Origin: Blepharisma japonicum
Lineage: Eukaryota > Ciliophora > Heterotrichea > Heterotrichida > Blepharismidae
Length of the DNA: 64,000 nucleotides
Assembly: GCA_949751835.1 (NCBI GenBank)
Contig: CATKHK010000029.1
Coordinates: forward strand, 1-64,000
Direction: 5' to 3'
Program-made: the position numbers and the translations under genes
The notes under the pieces: model-generated
Databases searched by the model: none
Seen by the model: only the letters and a program-made list of their open reading frames with translations
What the model was told of the DNA's origin: nothing
In this document: in pieces, positions 43,312 to 53,650 of the stretch
Numbering within the stretch: position 1 is the first letter of the stretch
Layout of the letters: each line of letters begins with the position of its first letter

Positions 43312-44499
43312 TTATTTTAATTTTCCTGGTTTTTTTAATACGTCATAAGAACTGATTTTGGGACCGATTTCGACTTTCGGAATTAATGGGTCTTTACCAG
43401 GATTTGCTATTCGGGCTCTACTTTTAGGCGATTGCGGCCTTTTGCTTGGAGCTGTAATCGGTCTTTTTATTTTAGAATTTGAGCTTTTATCTGGCGTTTT
43501 TTCTTTTGATTTTAGCCCAACATTATTGGTCAGCTTCCCTGCTGGCGTTATTTGAACTTTTTTAGGAATCGGCTGATTATTAGGGACTTCAAAATATTCT
43601 TTTTTAGTTATCTTCGTTTCTTCAGGAGCATAGACTTGAGACAATTTTGCGCCTTTTGCTGCAATATTGTCATCATTATTCAATGTTTGAGAGTTGTGGG
43701 AACCAGGATTATTTTCTCCTTTTTTTCCTTTTCGCTTAGGCTTTTCGGCGGCTTGTAATACTAAAGGTGCTCTAGCTTCTTTAGTGCTTCCTTTAATGCA
43801 TGATTTCAAAATAACACAGCCATTTTCTACCGGATTTTTGACATTTGGCTGGATATCGCCAGCTTTCCCAGACCAATTAATTCTAGGATCTCTTGGTCCT
43901 CCGTCTCCACTTGGCCTTGCTTCGACTGCAGCCCCCATTTGTGAGTTCAAGAAAGTATTTCTCAATATCAATTCTTCCACATCTTCAATTTCTTTTTCAT
44001 TATCATTCCAATTTCTTGACCTTGGCCCTTCTCCCTGTCTGACAAGTCTATTTTCAAATGCAGCTAATTGATTAATAAAATTTGGCTTTATATCTAAGTC
44101 TGGCCTCCGTGAGTAAAGAAATTCCAGAGCTTTATTTAAGCCTCACTTGTATCGTTTTATTAAATAAGCTGTAACAATGGCTGCTGATCTCGAAACTCCT
44201 CTGACTGAATGAACAAGTGTGCTTTCGCCTTCTTTTAAAGCTTGCTCTATAAAGTTGTAAATCACAGAAATATTTTTGTCATTGGAGTCTAGTAAGACTT
44301 GAGAGTCATGGTCAAGTCAAGAAAATGAAATATATCGTACACCGATCGGCTCCCAATGATTTGGGACCTGTCGAGCTGCGCAGTTTATGATGTGAGTAAC
44401 CTTGTTTGCTACAACGAATTCTAAGTCTTGAGCAGCAAATTCATCACCGATAAAAAGACCGTCTTTGACTTTAATAGCACCTATTAGTGTTGTTTCCAT
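43312..44499 (-). CDS. Dual-specificity-phosphatase-fold protein lacking the catalytic Cys, 395 aa
   Basis: Residues 1-150 form a DSP domain: VTHIINCAARQVPNHW, YISFSWLDHDSQ (the Asp region), and the signature loop VHSVRGVSRSAAIVTAYLIKR. The catalytic HCx5R Cys is Ser98 here (H97-S98...R104), checked in the DNA as CAT TCA. It is therefore predicted to bind phospho-ligands without the usual catalysis, like STYX-type pseudophosphatases. The last 220 residues are disordered, Lys/Pro-rich, with SNSKIKRPITAPSKRPQSPK. Three UGA-Trp codons. Confidence 0.85.
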
Positions 44500-44762
44500 A
44501 TTAAATGTAAAAAGCCATAATATTTGAATTTAGGCTAGACTAGATAGGAAGTTTAGCAGATTTTGCTGAAGAGATATAGGATTTAAAGTAATAAAAAAGA
44601 AAAAAAATAAAATATATAAATAATGAATTATAAAGAAGAAAAAAAATATTATTTTTATAATTTAAACCAATTTTAGAGAATTTAACTACCTTTGTTACGT
44701 TTCAAAAACTTGATTTTTTGGCTCATAATACCTTTTAAGCAAAATATTGGATTAAAGTGTAA

Positions 44763-44835
44763 TCCGAGATAGTATAGTGGTCAAGTATCCCTGCCTGTCA
44801 CGCAGGGGACCCGGGTTCAATTCCCGGTCTCGGAG
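44763..44835 (+). tRNA. tRNA-Asp (GTC)
   Basis: 73 bases with acceptor stem TCCGAGA/TCTCGGA and discriminator G, D-arm with AGTGG, anticodon arm CCTGC-CTGTCAC-GCAGG (anticodon GTC), and T-arm with GGTTCAATTCC. No intron and no encoded CCA. The next protein gene starts 13 bases downstream. Confidence 0.97.
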
Positions 44836-44844
44836 TTTTTTTTT
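44836..44844 (+). terminator. Pol III T-run terminator of tRNA-Asp
   Basis: Nine T residues directly after the discriminator base. The run ends 4 bases before the ATG of the next gene. Confidence 0.85.
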
Positions 44845-44848
44845 GAAA

Positions 44849-47077
44849 ATGTCAGAGTTCTTTTACCAGCCATCTCCAAATCTTCCCAACATTATGACAA
44901 TCAATTTTCGACCTCCAAAGCCTAAAAGAATTCTAAAGCCTGCACTTTTACCAATTGATCGCTCTGAATCCAGCTTTAAAAATATTCAAAAAACAATTAT
45001 TAAAAGAAATCAATCAGAATCATTCCTTCGAAAGCCCATAAAAACCATGCAGTTAGAATCCATATCAATAGATGAGTCTTCTCCTCTGCAAGAACCAAAA
45101 AAACTATCGCAAAGCTTTGCTTTTCCAAGCTATAAAGCCAAAGAAATAAATACCTCCTTTCAAGAGTCCAATAGCCATGAGGCAAAGCAATTGCTACTAG
45201 ATCTGGTCGCCCAAGAAAAAGAAATATTAAAAGTCCTTGAAAATCGATGCCATATCCTAGGGGAAATACAAAAAATTGTGGAAACAAGCTCTGTGTTTAC
45301 AGAACGTGATGGTGAAAAAATTATGAAATTAATTCAAGAAATCAGTGTAACAATTCTAGATGCATCAAATAGAGAAATAGAACTAGGGCTAAAAAATCGC
45401 GAATTGGAACAGAAAAAGCTACAACTTTCTTTAATTTCTCAGAAATACGAAGTTTTGCAAAAAAGGGCTCTTAATTCTGAAAGCGAGTTAAAAGATCTTA
45501 GAGGGGAAATCAAAAATTTGAATAAAGAAAACGCAAAACAAGCAAAAATGATTATGACAGAAAAACAAAAATTTTCTCGTAAATTATAAATAGAAATTGC
45601 CGTAAAACTGCAAACATTAGAAGAAGGATTTTGAGCTATGACTGGAGATGTAAAAATACAAAGCGAAGATGCATGTGGAAAGCTAAAATCAGCTATTAAT
45701 GCGCTGATAAAAGATGGCCACGAGCATAGAAAAGAAATAGGTGAGCTGTATGATTTATTTAGAAAAAAAGAAAAAGAAATGCTTGAGCAAACTATTAAAA
45801 GATTGTCAAGGAAAATTTCAAGGCTTACTGCCAAAATAAATGAAAATAAAGTCAGAAATTCCGAATATGAAAAACTTAATGAAGCTGGGACTAAATATTG
45901 TTCTGGATCATATTTAAGAGAAATAAATCAGCCAAGAACTTTACCATTTAGAATAAACTCTTTAACAGGCGATAATTTTAATTTCATGAATGAAATAATC
46001 GAACACGGCATACAAGCTTTGCCTCAATTTATCAAAGATCCTGCTTCTTTACCTTATTTAGAAATTTTGGTAGAAAAATTGTTAAATCTAAACGAATTTG
46101 TCGAACAATTTGGACTCTTAAAGAAAACTTTATCAGTGCTTATTTCTAATGACAGTTTGCCAGCTTTAATAGAAAACGCTGGAAAAGAAACTGCAGAGTT
46201 GCTTAATTCAGAAAGATGCCACTACTGGCTTTATGAAAAAAACACCCACGAAATCTGGACAATTGATTCTCACAGTAAAGAATATCGGTTTTCTGCTGAC
46301 ACTGATTTATTTACTTTATTTCAAGAAAATAAAAATTTTATAAATTCTTATTCAAAAGAATTTGACACAAATTATTCTCCTGAAATTCAAAAAGAAATGG
46401 GCTACAAAACAAACTCATTATTAGCTTATCCTATATTTAAAGATAAAGAAAATCTGATAGGAATATTAGAAATAGTTAATCACCATCAGCGTGTTTTTGA
46501 ACATGATGATGAATATTTAGCTGAAATGATCATCCCTATCTTATCTGCTTTGACTTTACAAACATGCTCAATACAGCTAGAAGTTATGATAAACAAAATT
46601 AAAAATAATCTTATCAAATGTGGTGTTGAGCTTATTAAAAGCAAAAATTTATGCGATTTTTTAGAAGTTGCGGAAAAGTGATTATGCAGAATTTTTTCAG
46701 TGTCAACTGCAAGGGTTTGCATTAGATTGGAGAATTGCATTGTGAGATCTGATAATGGAGAAAGAATTTCAATGAGCTTAAATACTGGGATTTGTGGATG
46801 TGTTTTTGAAAAACAAGTAAAGGAGTATGTGGTGAACCCTTATAATGATTTAAGGTTTAATATACTCTCTGATATTCATGCTTCGTTTCCTATGAATTTT
46901 ATACCAATATTAGAAGATATTAATGCGATTGCTGTATTTCAAATACCAGAAAAGACAAAAGTATCAAGGTTAGACAGTTTGATGGAACTTGATTCAGAAA
47001 TGAATTCTCCTTTGTATTTATTTTCACAATTATTCATTGAGGCACTTACAGACATTCTTCACAGAGAAAATTGTTAA
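44849..47077 (+). CDS. Coiled-coil protein with GAF domains, 737 aa, one 15-nt intron
   Basis: Exons 44849-45578 and 45594-47077. A longer frame upstream runs through the tRNA and is rejected; the ATG at 44849 opens MSEFFYQPSPNLPN. Residues about 100-400 are coiled coil (ELGLKNRELEQKKLQLSL). A GAF domain follows (about 440-600: ALIENAGKETAELLNSERCHYW, SLLAYPIFKDKENLIGILEIVN). A second, probably GAF-like unit follows (SMSLNTGICGCVFEKQ). GAF domains bind cyclic nucleotides or sense small ligands; no PDE, cyclase or kinase domain is attached. Two UGA-Trp codons. Confidence 0.85.
45579..45593 (+). other. 15-nt intron in the GAF gene
   Basis: GTAAATTATAAATAG, phase 1, carrying an in-frame TAA. 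Splicing gives KFSQIAVKLQTLEEGFW and continues the coiled coil without a break. Confidence 0.9.
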
Positions 47078-47187
47078 AAAAATTATAAAATTTAAAAATT
47101 AAATAATGATTACCAGAAATTCGCTATTATTTATTAATTATAATTAATTGAATATTTTCTCTATATCATATTATTTCTGTCCAGAGC

Positions 47188-47832
47188 TTAGTTAATTGTA
47201 AGTGAGGCAGAAGAGTCTCCTGCAGCAGTACGGACATGTGCCATTGAGAAAAAATGCAGTTTCTTTTTATTATGTTGTATTCATTCTAGTCCTCCTAAAT
47301 TCATTCTCCTTACAACGTCTAAACAAAAAAATCCATGAAAAACCATACATAATGATATAGCTGGACTCACAATGGACACGCTATCCCACAGCCCTAAATC
47401 AAAATTTGTGAAAATTTGCAGAATTGCCATTGGCAAGCTTTCAAATATTGATTGAATAATCAGGAATGTTATAAAATCTTGCTTTATTCTGTCCCCAAAA
47501 ATTTCTGTTTCCTTACAAAGGGTTATTTTATGGAGAAATGTTAGCATGAGTTTAAACTCAGCAATAATCATGTATATAGGAGCTCTAAATAAAAAAGAAA
47601 ATATAAAATTCAGTAAACCTAGATCTAAGTCTCCAAAAATCTGAGAAACTATTAAATAAAGCCAAAAATAGAATAAGTAAGATAAAGGCTGAATTACAAT
47701 AAATGCGACTAATGCATCGTAAGTTGTGCTGTCATCGATTTTCCTTGTGTATATTATGTCTGAAATTATGTCAGCCCAAGATAAAGAAATTGAGAATAGA
47801 ATGAAAATCAGGCGCTTGAAGTTGAAGTTCAT
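47188..47832 (-). CDS. Multi-pass membrane protein, possibly XK-like, 214 aa
   Basis: Four or five hydrophobic helices (IFILFSISLSW, AFIVIQPLSYLFYFWLYLIV, FIFSFLFRAPIYMIIAEF, ITFLIIQSIFESLPMAILQ, IVSPAISLCMVFHGFF). The motif SIFESLPMAILQIFTNF recalls the ESAPQL-type helix of XK-related scramblase-like proteins, but the protein is much shorter. A UGA-Trp near the end adds 31 residues to TAA at 47188. Function unknown. Confidence 0.68.
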
Positions 47833-48163
47833 GTATTTTCAATTTACAAATTCATATTGCTATATAATTAAAGCGTAATAATTATTTGCAACATATTAAA
47901 AGCAAGTTATAAAATGCATTAATAGTTGTTATTTAATTAGCCAATAAAGTGTTCAATATAAAATTTTAATTATAAAGACTTATAGTATTTATTCTAAAGC
48001 TCTTATTCCGCTAAAAAATAATTGTAGTCACTTATTTGCAATTTTTCACTGCGCGATAAATTAATTAATAAGATATTGATTTCAAGAGTTAATAATCTTA
48101 CTGCATGAAGCATAAATATTAATTAAACCACATTTATTTTTATAATACCCATATATTCACAAT
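47833..48163. other. Intergenic, nothing recognised
   Basis: About 330 AT-rich bases between two minus-strand genes. No frame, RNA or repeat is supported. Confidence 0.6.
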
Positions 48164-49345
48164 TTATTTCTTTTGATGCTTTTTCGGAATCATATCAGGA
48201 AAATCATTTATTACAAGTGTATCATCAGCTCTAAATTTTGATTTTTCAGAAATTTTAGGAATTTTACGATATTTTTGTTCTTCTTCATCAGGTTTATGTC
48301 TTTTCATTGGGATATTATTGCCATTAATCATTTCCTGAGCTCGTTTTGCTCTCATCTCAAAGTCTGCATCTTTCTTCTTTTCTTTATTGTCTTCGAATTT
48401 CTGTTTTAAATTTTTATTTTCTATAGCTTGATGGCTTAATGCTTTATTGAACACTCTTTCAATTTTTGTCATCAAATCTCCATGTAAATTTTTTCTATTT
48501 ATAAGATCTTCTAGTTGATCTTTGATAATAGCCAGCTCACTTTTAAATTCTTCATCTTTTTTTCTGTTTATTTCAATGTTCGCTTCAAATATTTCTTCAA
48601 CTGATCTTTCTAGTTCTACTTTTTCTTTTTGCAGTTCTTCAATTATTTTTTCATTTTCTTTTATTGTTTCTCCGTTTTTCTTAATTTCATTCATATAATT
48701 TGATTCCATAAATTGAATTCTATTTATTTGCTTCCAATACTCTATTTTTAGTGATTCGTATTTAGCTGGTATTTCTTTACTTGTAGTTTCTTCAGGGTTT
48801 GATCTAGCAGGTGAATCTGGTTCGGCATTTAATTTTGATTTTCATTTAACTTCAAATTGTGACACCATTGTGTTTATGGAATAGTAGTGAAAAATTGTAT
48901 TTTTGCTTAAATAGTTTTCGATGTCAGGGACTTTAAATATTTGTTGCAAGTTTGAAGACAAATCTAACTTTCGCTGCCCTAAGGCGTAGTCCACCAATTT
49001 TTTGTAAAGACTTTTGTTGACTGCTTTAATTTCTGAGCTACGTTCGATGATGGATGATAATTCAGCTTTCAGCTGATTAATTATCTCCAAAGTTGTTTTA
49101 ATTGCGCTATCTATTGTGAGTTTTACTTCTTTTTCAGAGATTGAAAAGAATTTCTCAATAACTCGAGCTTTTTCTTCTGATACTTTGGGGGGTATGGCTC
49201 TGATATTGTGTTCTCCTCCAGTATTCGAGAAGCAGTGCATTGTTAGATGCCTCTTGCAAAAGTTAGCTGGAGGTTGCCCATTGTATTGGTATATAAATTC
49301 TGCATCCTTTTGGCAATTTTGATAAGAGCAACAATCTGAATTCAT
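48164..49345 (-). CDS. B-box-like zinc finger and coiled-coil protein, 393 aa
   Basis: The N-terminus (CCSYQNCQKDAEFIYQYNG, FCKRHLTMHCFSNTGGEH) has a C-x4-C...C-x2-H...C...H pattern like a B-box without a RING. Residues 60-120 and 210-330 are coiled coil (ENEKIIEELQKEKVELERSV). The tail is basic (RHKPDEEEQKYRKIPKI). Two UGA-Trp codons join the parts. Many ciliate paralogues of this layout exist; the role is unknown. Confidence 0.75.
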
Positions 49346-49467
49346 TTCTCAAAATATCACTATTTGCTGATTTCTATTTTTAAGATAGCTAATCTATAAA
49401 AATTAAAATTTATTGAGTCACAAAAATTGCCAAGGAAAACCAATTAATTTATTTAATTATATTTTAG

Positions 49468-51516
49468 TTATTTTTTGTTTAAATAATCTGTGCTTTTCGA
49501 GTAATCGCTTTCAAGTTTTTTTATTTTGGAATCTAACCCTTTTACATCTCTTTCAACCGACACAAGAGCTTCAAATAAGTTATTCAGAATATTTTCAATA
49601 TCGTCACTTAATCCATAATCTTCAGATTCCTGAGATTTATTAATAAACTCAACAATCTCAAGGAATTTAGTCTCGCTTTCTTTCATTTCATTGCAAATCT
49701 CAGCTGTTTTTATATACACATTATCTTTATCTTCTCCACCAAATCTTGGATAATTATAGCTTGCAGGTCCGCTCATAACGCTGTCTAACTGTTTCTCAAT
49801 TGTATCTAGTGCTGAATTTAAATCTGCTTGCTCAGAGATAATTAAATCAATATTTTCATTTATACCCTGGTGTGAACTATTTAAGCCTTTCACAATATCA
49901 TTTAATGTAATTATCCCTTCTTGTGAGCTATACATTTTAGTTTCGCATTCAACTAGCTTTTGTGATAGGATTTTAAATTTTTTGTATTGATTTTCTATTT
50001 CACTGTTCCAATCTTTAAATAAATCGTCAATTCTTCTTCTGTTTAATAGAACTTTTTTGTTTTCTTCAAGAGTTCTTGTTTGCAATTGCTGCAGAGGAGC
50101 CCCTGGAGGCTGAGATGTGGCTGGCTGAGGTGTAGACAAAATAGGGGCACTTGAAACTGAAGGCTGAAATAGAGATGGAGTTGTGGAAGATGGCTGCGAG
50201 GACTGAGGAAATAGACTTGATTGAGCTGGCTGAGGCTGAGTGGCTTGGGGAAATAGACTTTTTACTGGCTGAGATGCTTGGGGGAGGGTTGATGTTGGAA
50301 AAAGACTTGGCTGAGATGTTTGAGGCTGAGTTGAAGGAGCAAATAAACCTGGCCCAGCCTGAGAAGTAGCAGGGAATATACCTTCTGTGTGCGCCTTTTT
50401 CTGAGGCTGATCAGCATCAGTTTTAGGTGCAAATAAAGAAGGAGTAGTCTGTGGTGCTGTCTGTGTAGGCTGTGGATTAACAATAGTAGGAAATAGAGAA
50501 GGGGTAGAAGTTACAGCTTGAGTTGCTGGCTGAGTAGGGAATAAGGGTTGGGATGAAGATGGTTGAAATAGAGGTTGAGCGCCAGGAGTACTTATGATTG
50601 AAGGAGCAGGAGCTCCCTGAGAAGTTTGAGGATTAAAAAGAGGTTGGGGATTTGGCTGAGGCTGAGACATTGATGGCATAATTGGGTTAGTTTGCTGAGG
50701 AAAAGCAGCCTGTGGAAATAATGATGTAGGTTGTGCCTGCGGCTTTGTGACTGCTGCTGTTGGCTGAGGGAATCCAGGCGATGGCTGAGGAAATCCAGAT
50801 TGAGCTTGAGGAAATAATCCTGTTTGGTTTGGAAATAGAGTATTTGTCGCATTAGGCTGTGTCGATTGAGGCATAATTGTGCTTTGAAAAGGACTTGGAG
50901 CAGGAAACCCTCCCGCAGGCTGATTAAATCCCCCTCCTGGCTGTGGAAAGCCTCCTGCTTGTTGTGTTGAAAATAACGGATTACTAATCTGCGGCTGTGC
51001 ATTCATTGCTGGCGTTGGAGTCGCTTGAAAGCCAGTCTGCAACTGTGCTTGCTGCATAAATCCTGATTGCTGTGGTTGTTGGGCTTGAGGCCACTGGGAA
51101 GCTCCAGGTTGTCCTGTTTGCATAAAACCAGTCTGAGTAGGGGGCTGATTAAACATACCAGGCTGCTGAGCAGATGGAAATCCTCCTGTCTGCTGAGGAA
51201 ATATTGTTTGGGGTTGTCCAGGCTGAAATATGCTTGCTGTTTGGATTGGATTTGGAGCAGGCTGAAAACTTGGAGTTTGGGGCTGATTAAATCCTGACTG
51301 AGGTTGAGGAAAGCCACCTGCTTGCTGGAATCCACCTGCTTGTTGAGGATTCTGAAATGAAGACTGTTGGGGAAATCCGCTTACAGCTTGGCTAAAGCCT
51401 CCAGACGGTTGGCCAAAACCAGAAAATCCTTGCTGAGGGTTGCTAAATCCTGGGTTCATTCCTGATTGAGGTTGTGAGAATATAGGCTGTCCTCCTTGAG
51501 TTTGTCTTTGAAACAT
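49468..51516 (-). CDS. Nucleoporin of the Nsp1/Nup62 family with FG-poor repeat domain, 682 aa
   Basis: The C-terminal 215 residues are Nsp1_C: helical with heptads (RRRIDDLFKDWNSEIENQYK, ISEQADLNSALDTIEKQLD, ETKFLEIVEFINKS). This part of Nsp1/Nup62 builds the central channel heterotrimer. The N-terminal 465 residues are a Gln/Pro/Ser/Phe repeat domain, as expected for a permeability barrier. However, only one FG dipeptide is seen (SGFGQ); the Phe sits in GFPQ, GGFNQ, SLFPQ and LFAPK instead. No UGA-Trp and no intron. Confidence 0.88.
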   Translation of the reverse strand: MFQRQTQGGQPIFSQPQSGMNPGFSNPQQGFSGFGQPSGGFSQAVSGFPQQSSFQNPQQAGGFQQAGGFPQPQSGFNQPQTPSFQPAPNPIQTASIFQPGQPQTIFPQQTGGFPSAQQPGMFNQPPTQTGFMQTGQPGASQWPQAQQPQQSGFMQQAQLQTGFQATPTPAMNAQPQISNPLFSTQQAGGFPQPGGGFNQPAGGFPAPSPFQSTIMPQSTQPNATNTLFPNQTGLFPQAQSGFPQPSPGFPQPTAAVTKPQAQPTSLFPQAAFPQQTNPIMPSMSQPQPNPQPLFNPQTSQGAPAPSIISTPGAQPLFQPSSSQPLFPTQPATQAVTSTPSLFPTIVNPQPTQTAPQTTPSLFAPKTDADQPQKKAHTEGIFPATSQAGPGLFAPSTQPQTSQPSLFPTSTLPQASQPVKSLFPQATQPQPAQSSLFPQSSQPSSTTPSLFQPSVSSAPILSTPQPATSQPPGAPLQQLQTRTLEENKKVLLNRRRIDDLFKDWNSEIENQYKKFKILSQKLVECETKMYSSQEGIITLNDIVKGLNSSHQGINENIDLIISEQADLNSALDTIEKQLDSVMSGPASYNYPRFGGEDKDNVYIKTAEICNEMKESETKFLEIVEFINKSQESEDYGLSDDIENILNNLFEALVSVERDVKGLDSKIKKLESDYSKSTDYLNKK

Positions 51517-51647
51517 TTCTTTTCAAGTAAATTATAAAGGTTCTATTAGTTCCTATTTTTCTATTTTTGCCTCAAAAATTATTAAAATTATGCTTTAAAA
51601 AATCAGAAATATTCGTTCTTCCTCCCAAAAAATTGTTATCAATAAAT

Positions 51648-53363
51648 ATGTTTAGGAGATTTGGCACATTAGCTGATCTTTCAAGCAGGCACATTGGAAA
51701 AGCTATTGACTATTTTAGATCACTCCCATTAGAAGAAAAACTAAAAGCTGAAGCAGATTTGCCTGCATATGCGACTCAGCTAATCATGTTTGGTGGAACC
51801 ACACAGTCATTAGAAGAATTAAAGAAATTTTCAACAACTCACCTTAAAAAACCTATAATTCTCGACAAATCTGCCAAAGAGCCTTTGCGCACTATGCTTG
51901 AGAATGCACTCTCTCATAAAAACATGGTCGATTTAGACATAGCAGTTCATTTTCTATGGCACAATTTCAAAGAAAGTAATTTCCCATACAAAAAAGTAAT
52001 AATTACCTAGATCCTCAACAATCTTTTGCCTTTACACCCTATAGGTTCAACCGAAAACAAAGAATTATGGAGAAAATTGGCTTCAGAAATGTTTTATTAC
52101 GCATGTCCAGAATACATAGATGAAGAAGATATATATCACTTTACTTTAAATTACTCAGACCAACCTTACGCATACCCTGCCATGGCTAAAATTGCACACA
52201 AATTAGAAGACGTAAGAGCAACTAATCTTAAAGAGGAGCTTAAGAAATATCAAAGGCATTACTCAAATTCTCTTTCAGAAACATTTATTGACAAAAAGAA
52301 CTATGAGCTTGCAAAAGGCTACATACAAAACTTATTTGAAATGAGAGAGCCAGCGAGAATTGAAGAGGGCTTTTTGTCGTCCCTTTACGATTGGGCTTCT
52401 TTTTATCAAGACTCAGACTTCATCTTTCAAGCCTATGAAAACCAAGGACTGATAAATCGAGGAGACAAAAACACTGAATTATATGCCCAGACGATGCAGC
52501 AAATAAGCTTACTGGACATTGAAGGAGAATATATCCCTGTTATGGAGAAAATTATTAACAAACTGAAACACGAAAATCCAAATTATTATAAAGATATTGT
52601 ATTCGAAAATACAGATGCTAGTGGAGCTATGGTGAGAAGCTACATCAAAGACGGAAGATATGAAGACGCTGTTGTATTTATGTACGACTTGAACAGACTA
52701 GGTTATGAATTGCCTATTGAATTTACTTCTGAACTTGCTCAGCTTGCTTTTAAAGATAAAAAAGCTAGGGTTATTCAAATGATCCAGTCTTTTGATCGAA
52801 CTTTGGCCACTATCGAAATGAATTCTATGATTATGACTCTGAGGGAAGAAATGGATAAGAGCGGAGAGCTTTTAGAGAAAAGATTTGTGGAGGATAAGTA
52901 CTATACACAGTCCTCAAAGTATTTAATCCCTATATTATTAAGCAAAAATTTGGAGGTGAAAGGAGTTATTGCGGAGGAGGATAAGTTTGTACCTTACTTT
53001 AGAGAAAAACAACCTATAAAGAGAGATGACGACGAAGAAATAGACACGGATGAAGAAGAAGAAATGGAAAGGGAAGAAATGAGGAGAAGAGATGAAGAAA
53101 GTGAGGATGAAAGATTTAACCCAACAGATTTTGATAGCTTAAGAAATGAGAACAAGGAAGATAGGGAAGAAGGCAAAGGGAAAAAGAAGATAAGGGATAG
53201 AGATCTAAGATCTAAAACGAAAAAAGCAAGCTGGGAAAATGAAAGAGAAGAAGTTGAAGAACCAGAAAATGATTTAGAGGCTGAAGACCCAGATAAATAC
53301 TCAACATATAAAGAGCCTATAGAGGATATGAGAAGAGACATACCATATCAATCAGAGGAATAA
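51648..53363 (+). CDS. PPR-like, probably mitochondrial protein, 566 aa, one 15-nt intron
   Basis: Exons 51648-51995 and 52011-53363. The ATG at 51648 opens MFRRFGTLADLSSRH, a likely mitochondrial presequence. The body is all-helical with PPR-like units (SGAMVRSYIKDGRYEDAVVF, YDLNRLGYELP). The last 110 residues are extremely acidic and basic (DEEIDTDEEEEMEREEMRRR). It could be a mitoribosome-associated or RNA-processing protein; the family is not firmly recognised. Without splicing the first exon would end after 120 codons. Confidence 0.8.
51996..52010 (+). other. 15-nt intron in the PPR-like gene
   Basis: GTAATAATTACCTAG, phase 0, with an in-frame TAA and the terminal TAG. Splicing joins FPYKK to ILNNLLPLHP in frame. 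Confidence 0.9.
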
Positions 53364-53650
53364 TTTTAAGAAATCTTTAAGTAAAAGCTTATATTTTCAA
53401 TTTTGATAAATAAATTTAATAGAACAGTTCTCAATGTCCTTTTATTTTTTACAAAAAATGTTAAAAATAAAACAATGTTTTTTTATTTTCATATAGTAAT
53501 ATTTGAGACCTTATAAAAATTATTTAAAAATAATAATCTTAGCTAAAGATTTAGTACAGAACTGTAGAATTGATTTACGCTTTACCAATTTTTCAAAGTA
53601 GTGTCTATAAATCAATGCCATTTATTGACTTTTGAAAATAGTTGCAAATA

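Noticed and set aside
44777-44848. N-terminal extension of the GAF protein through the tRNA gene
   Set aside because: The frame is open only by chance across tRNA-Asp; the ATG at 44849 is the sensible start.
50151-51297. Several frames opposite or overlapping the nucleoporin repeat domain
   Set aside because: They are shadows of the repetitive Gln/Pro codons and show low-complexity Leu/His or Leu/Trp runs only.
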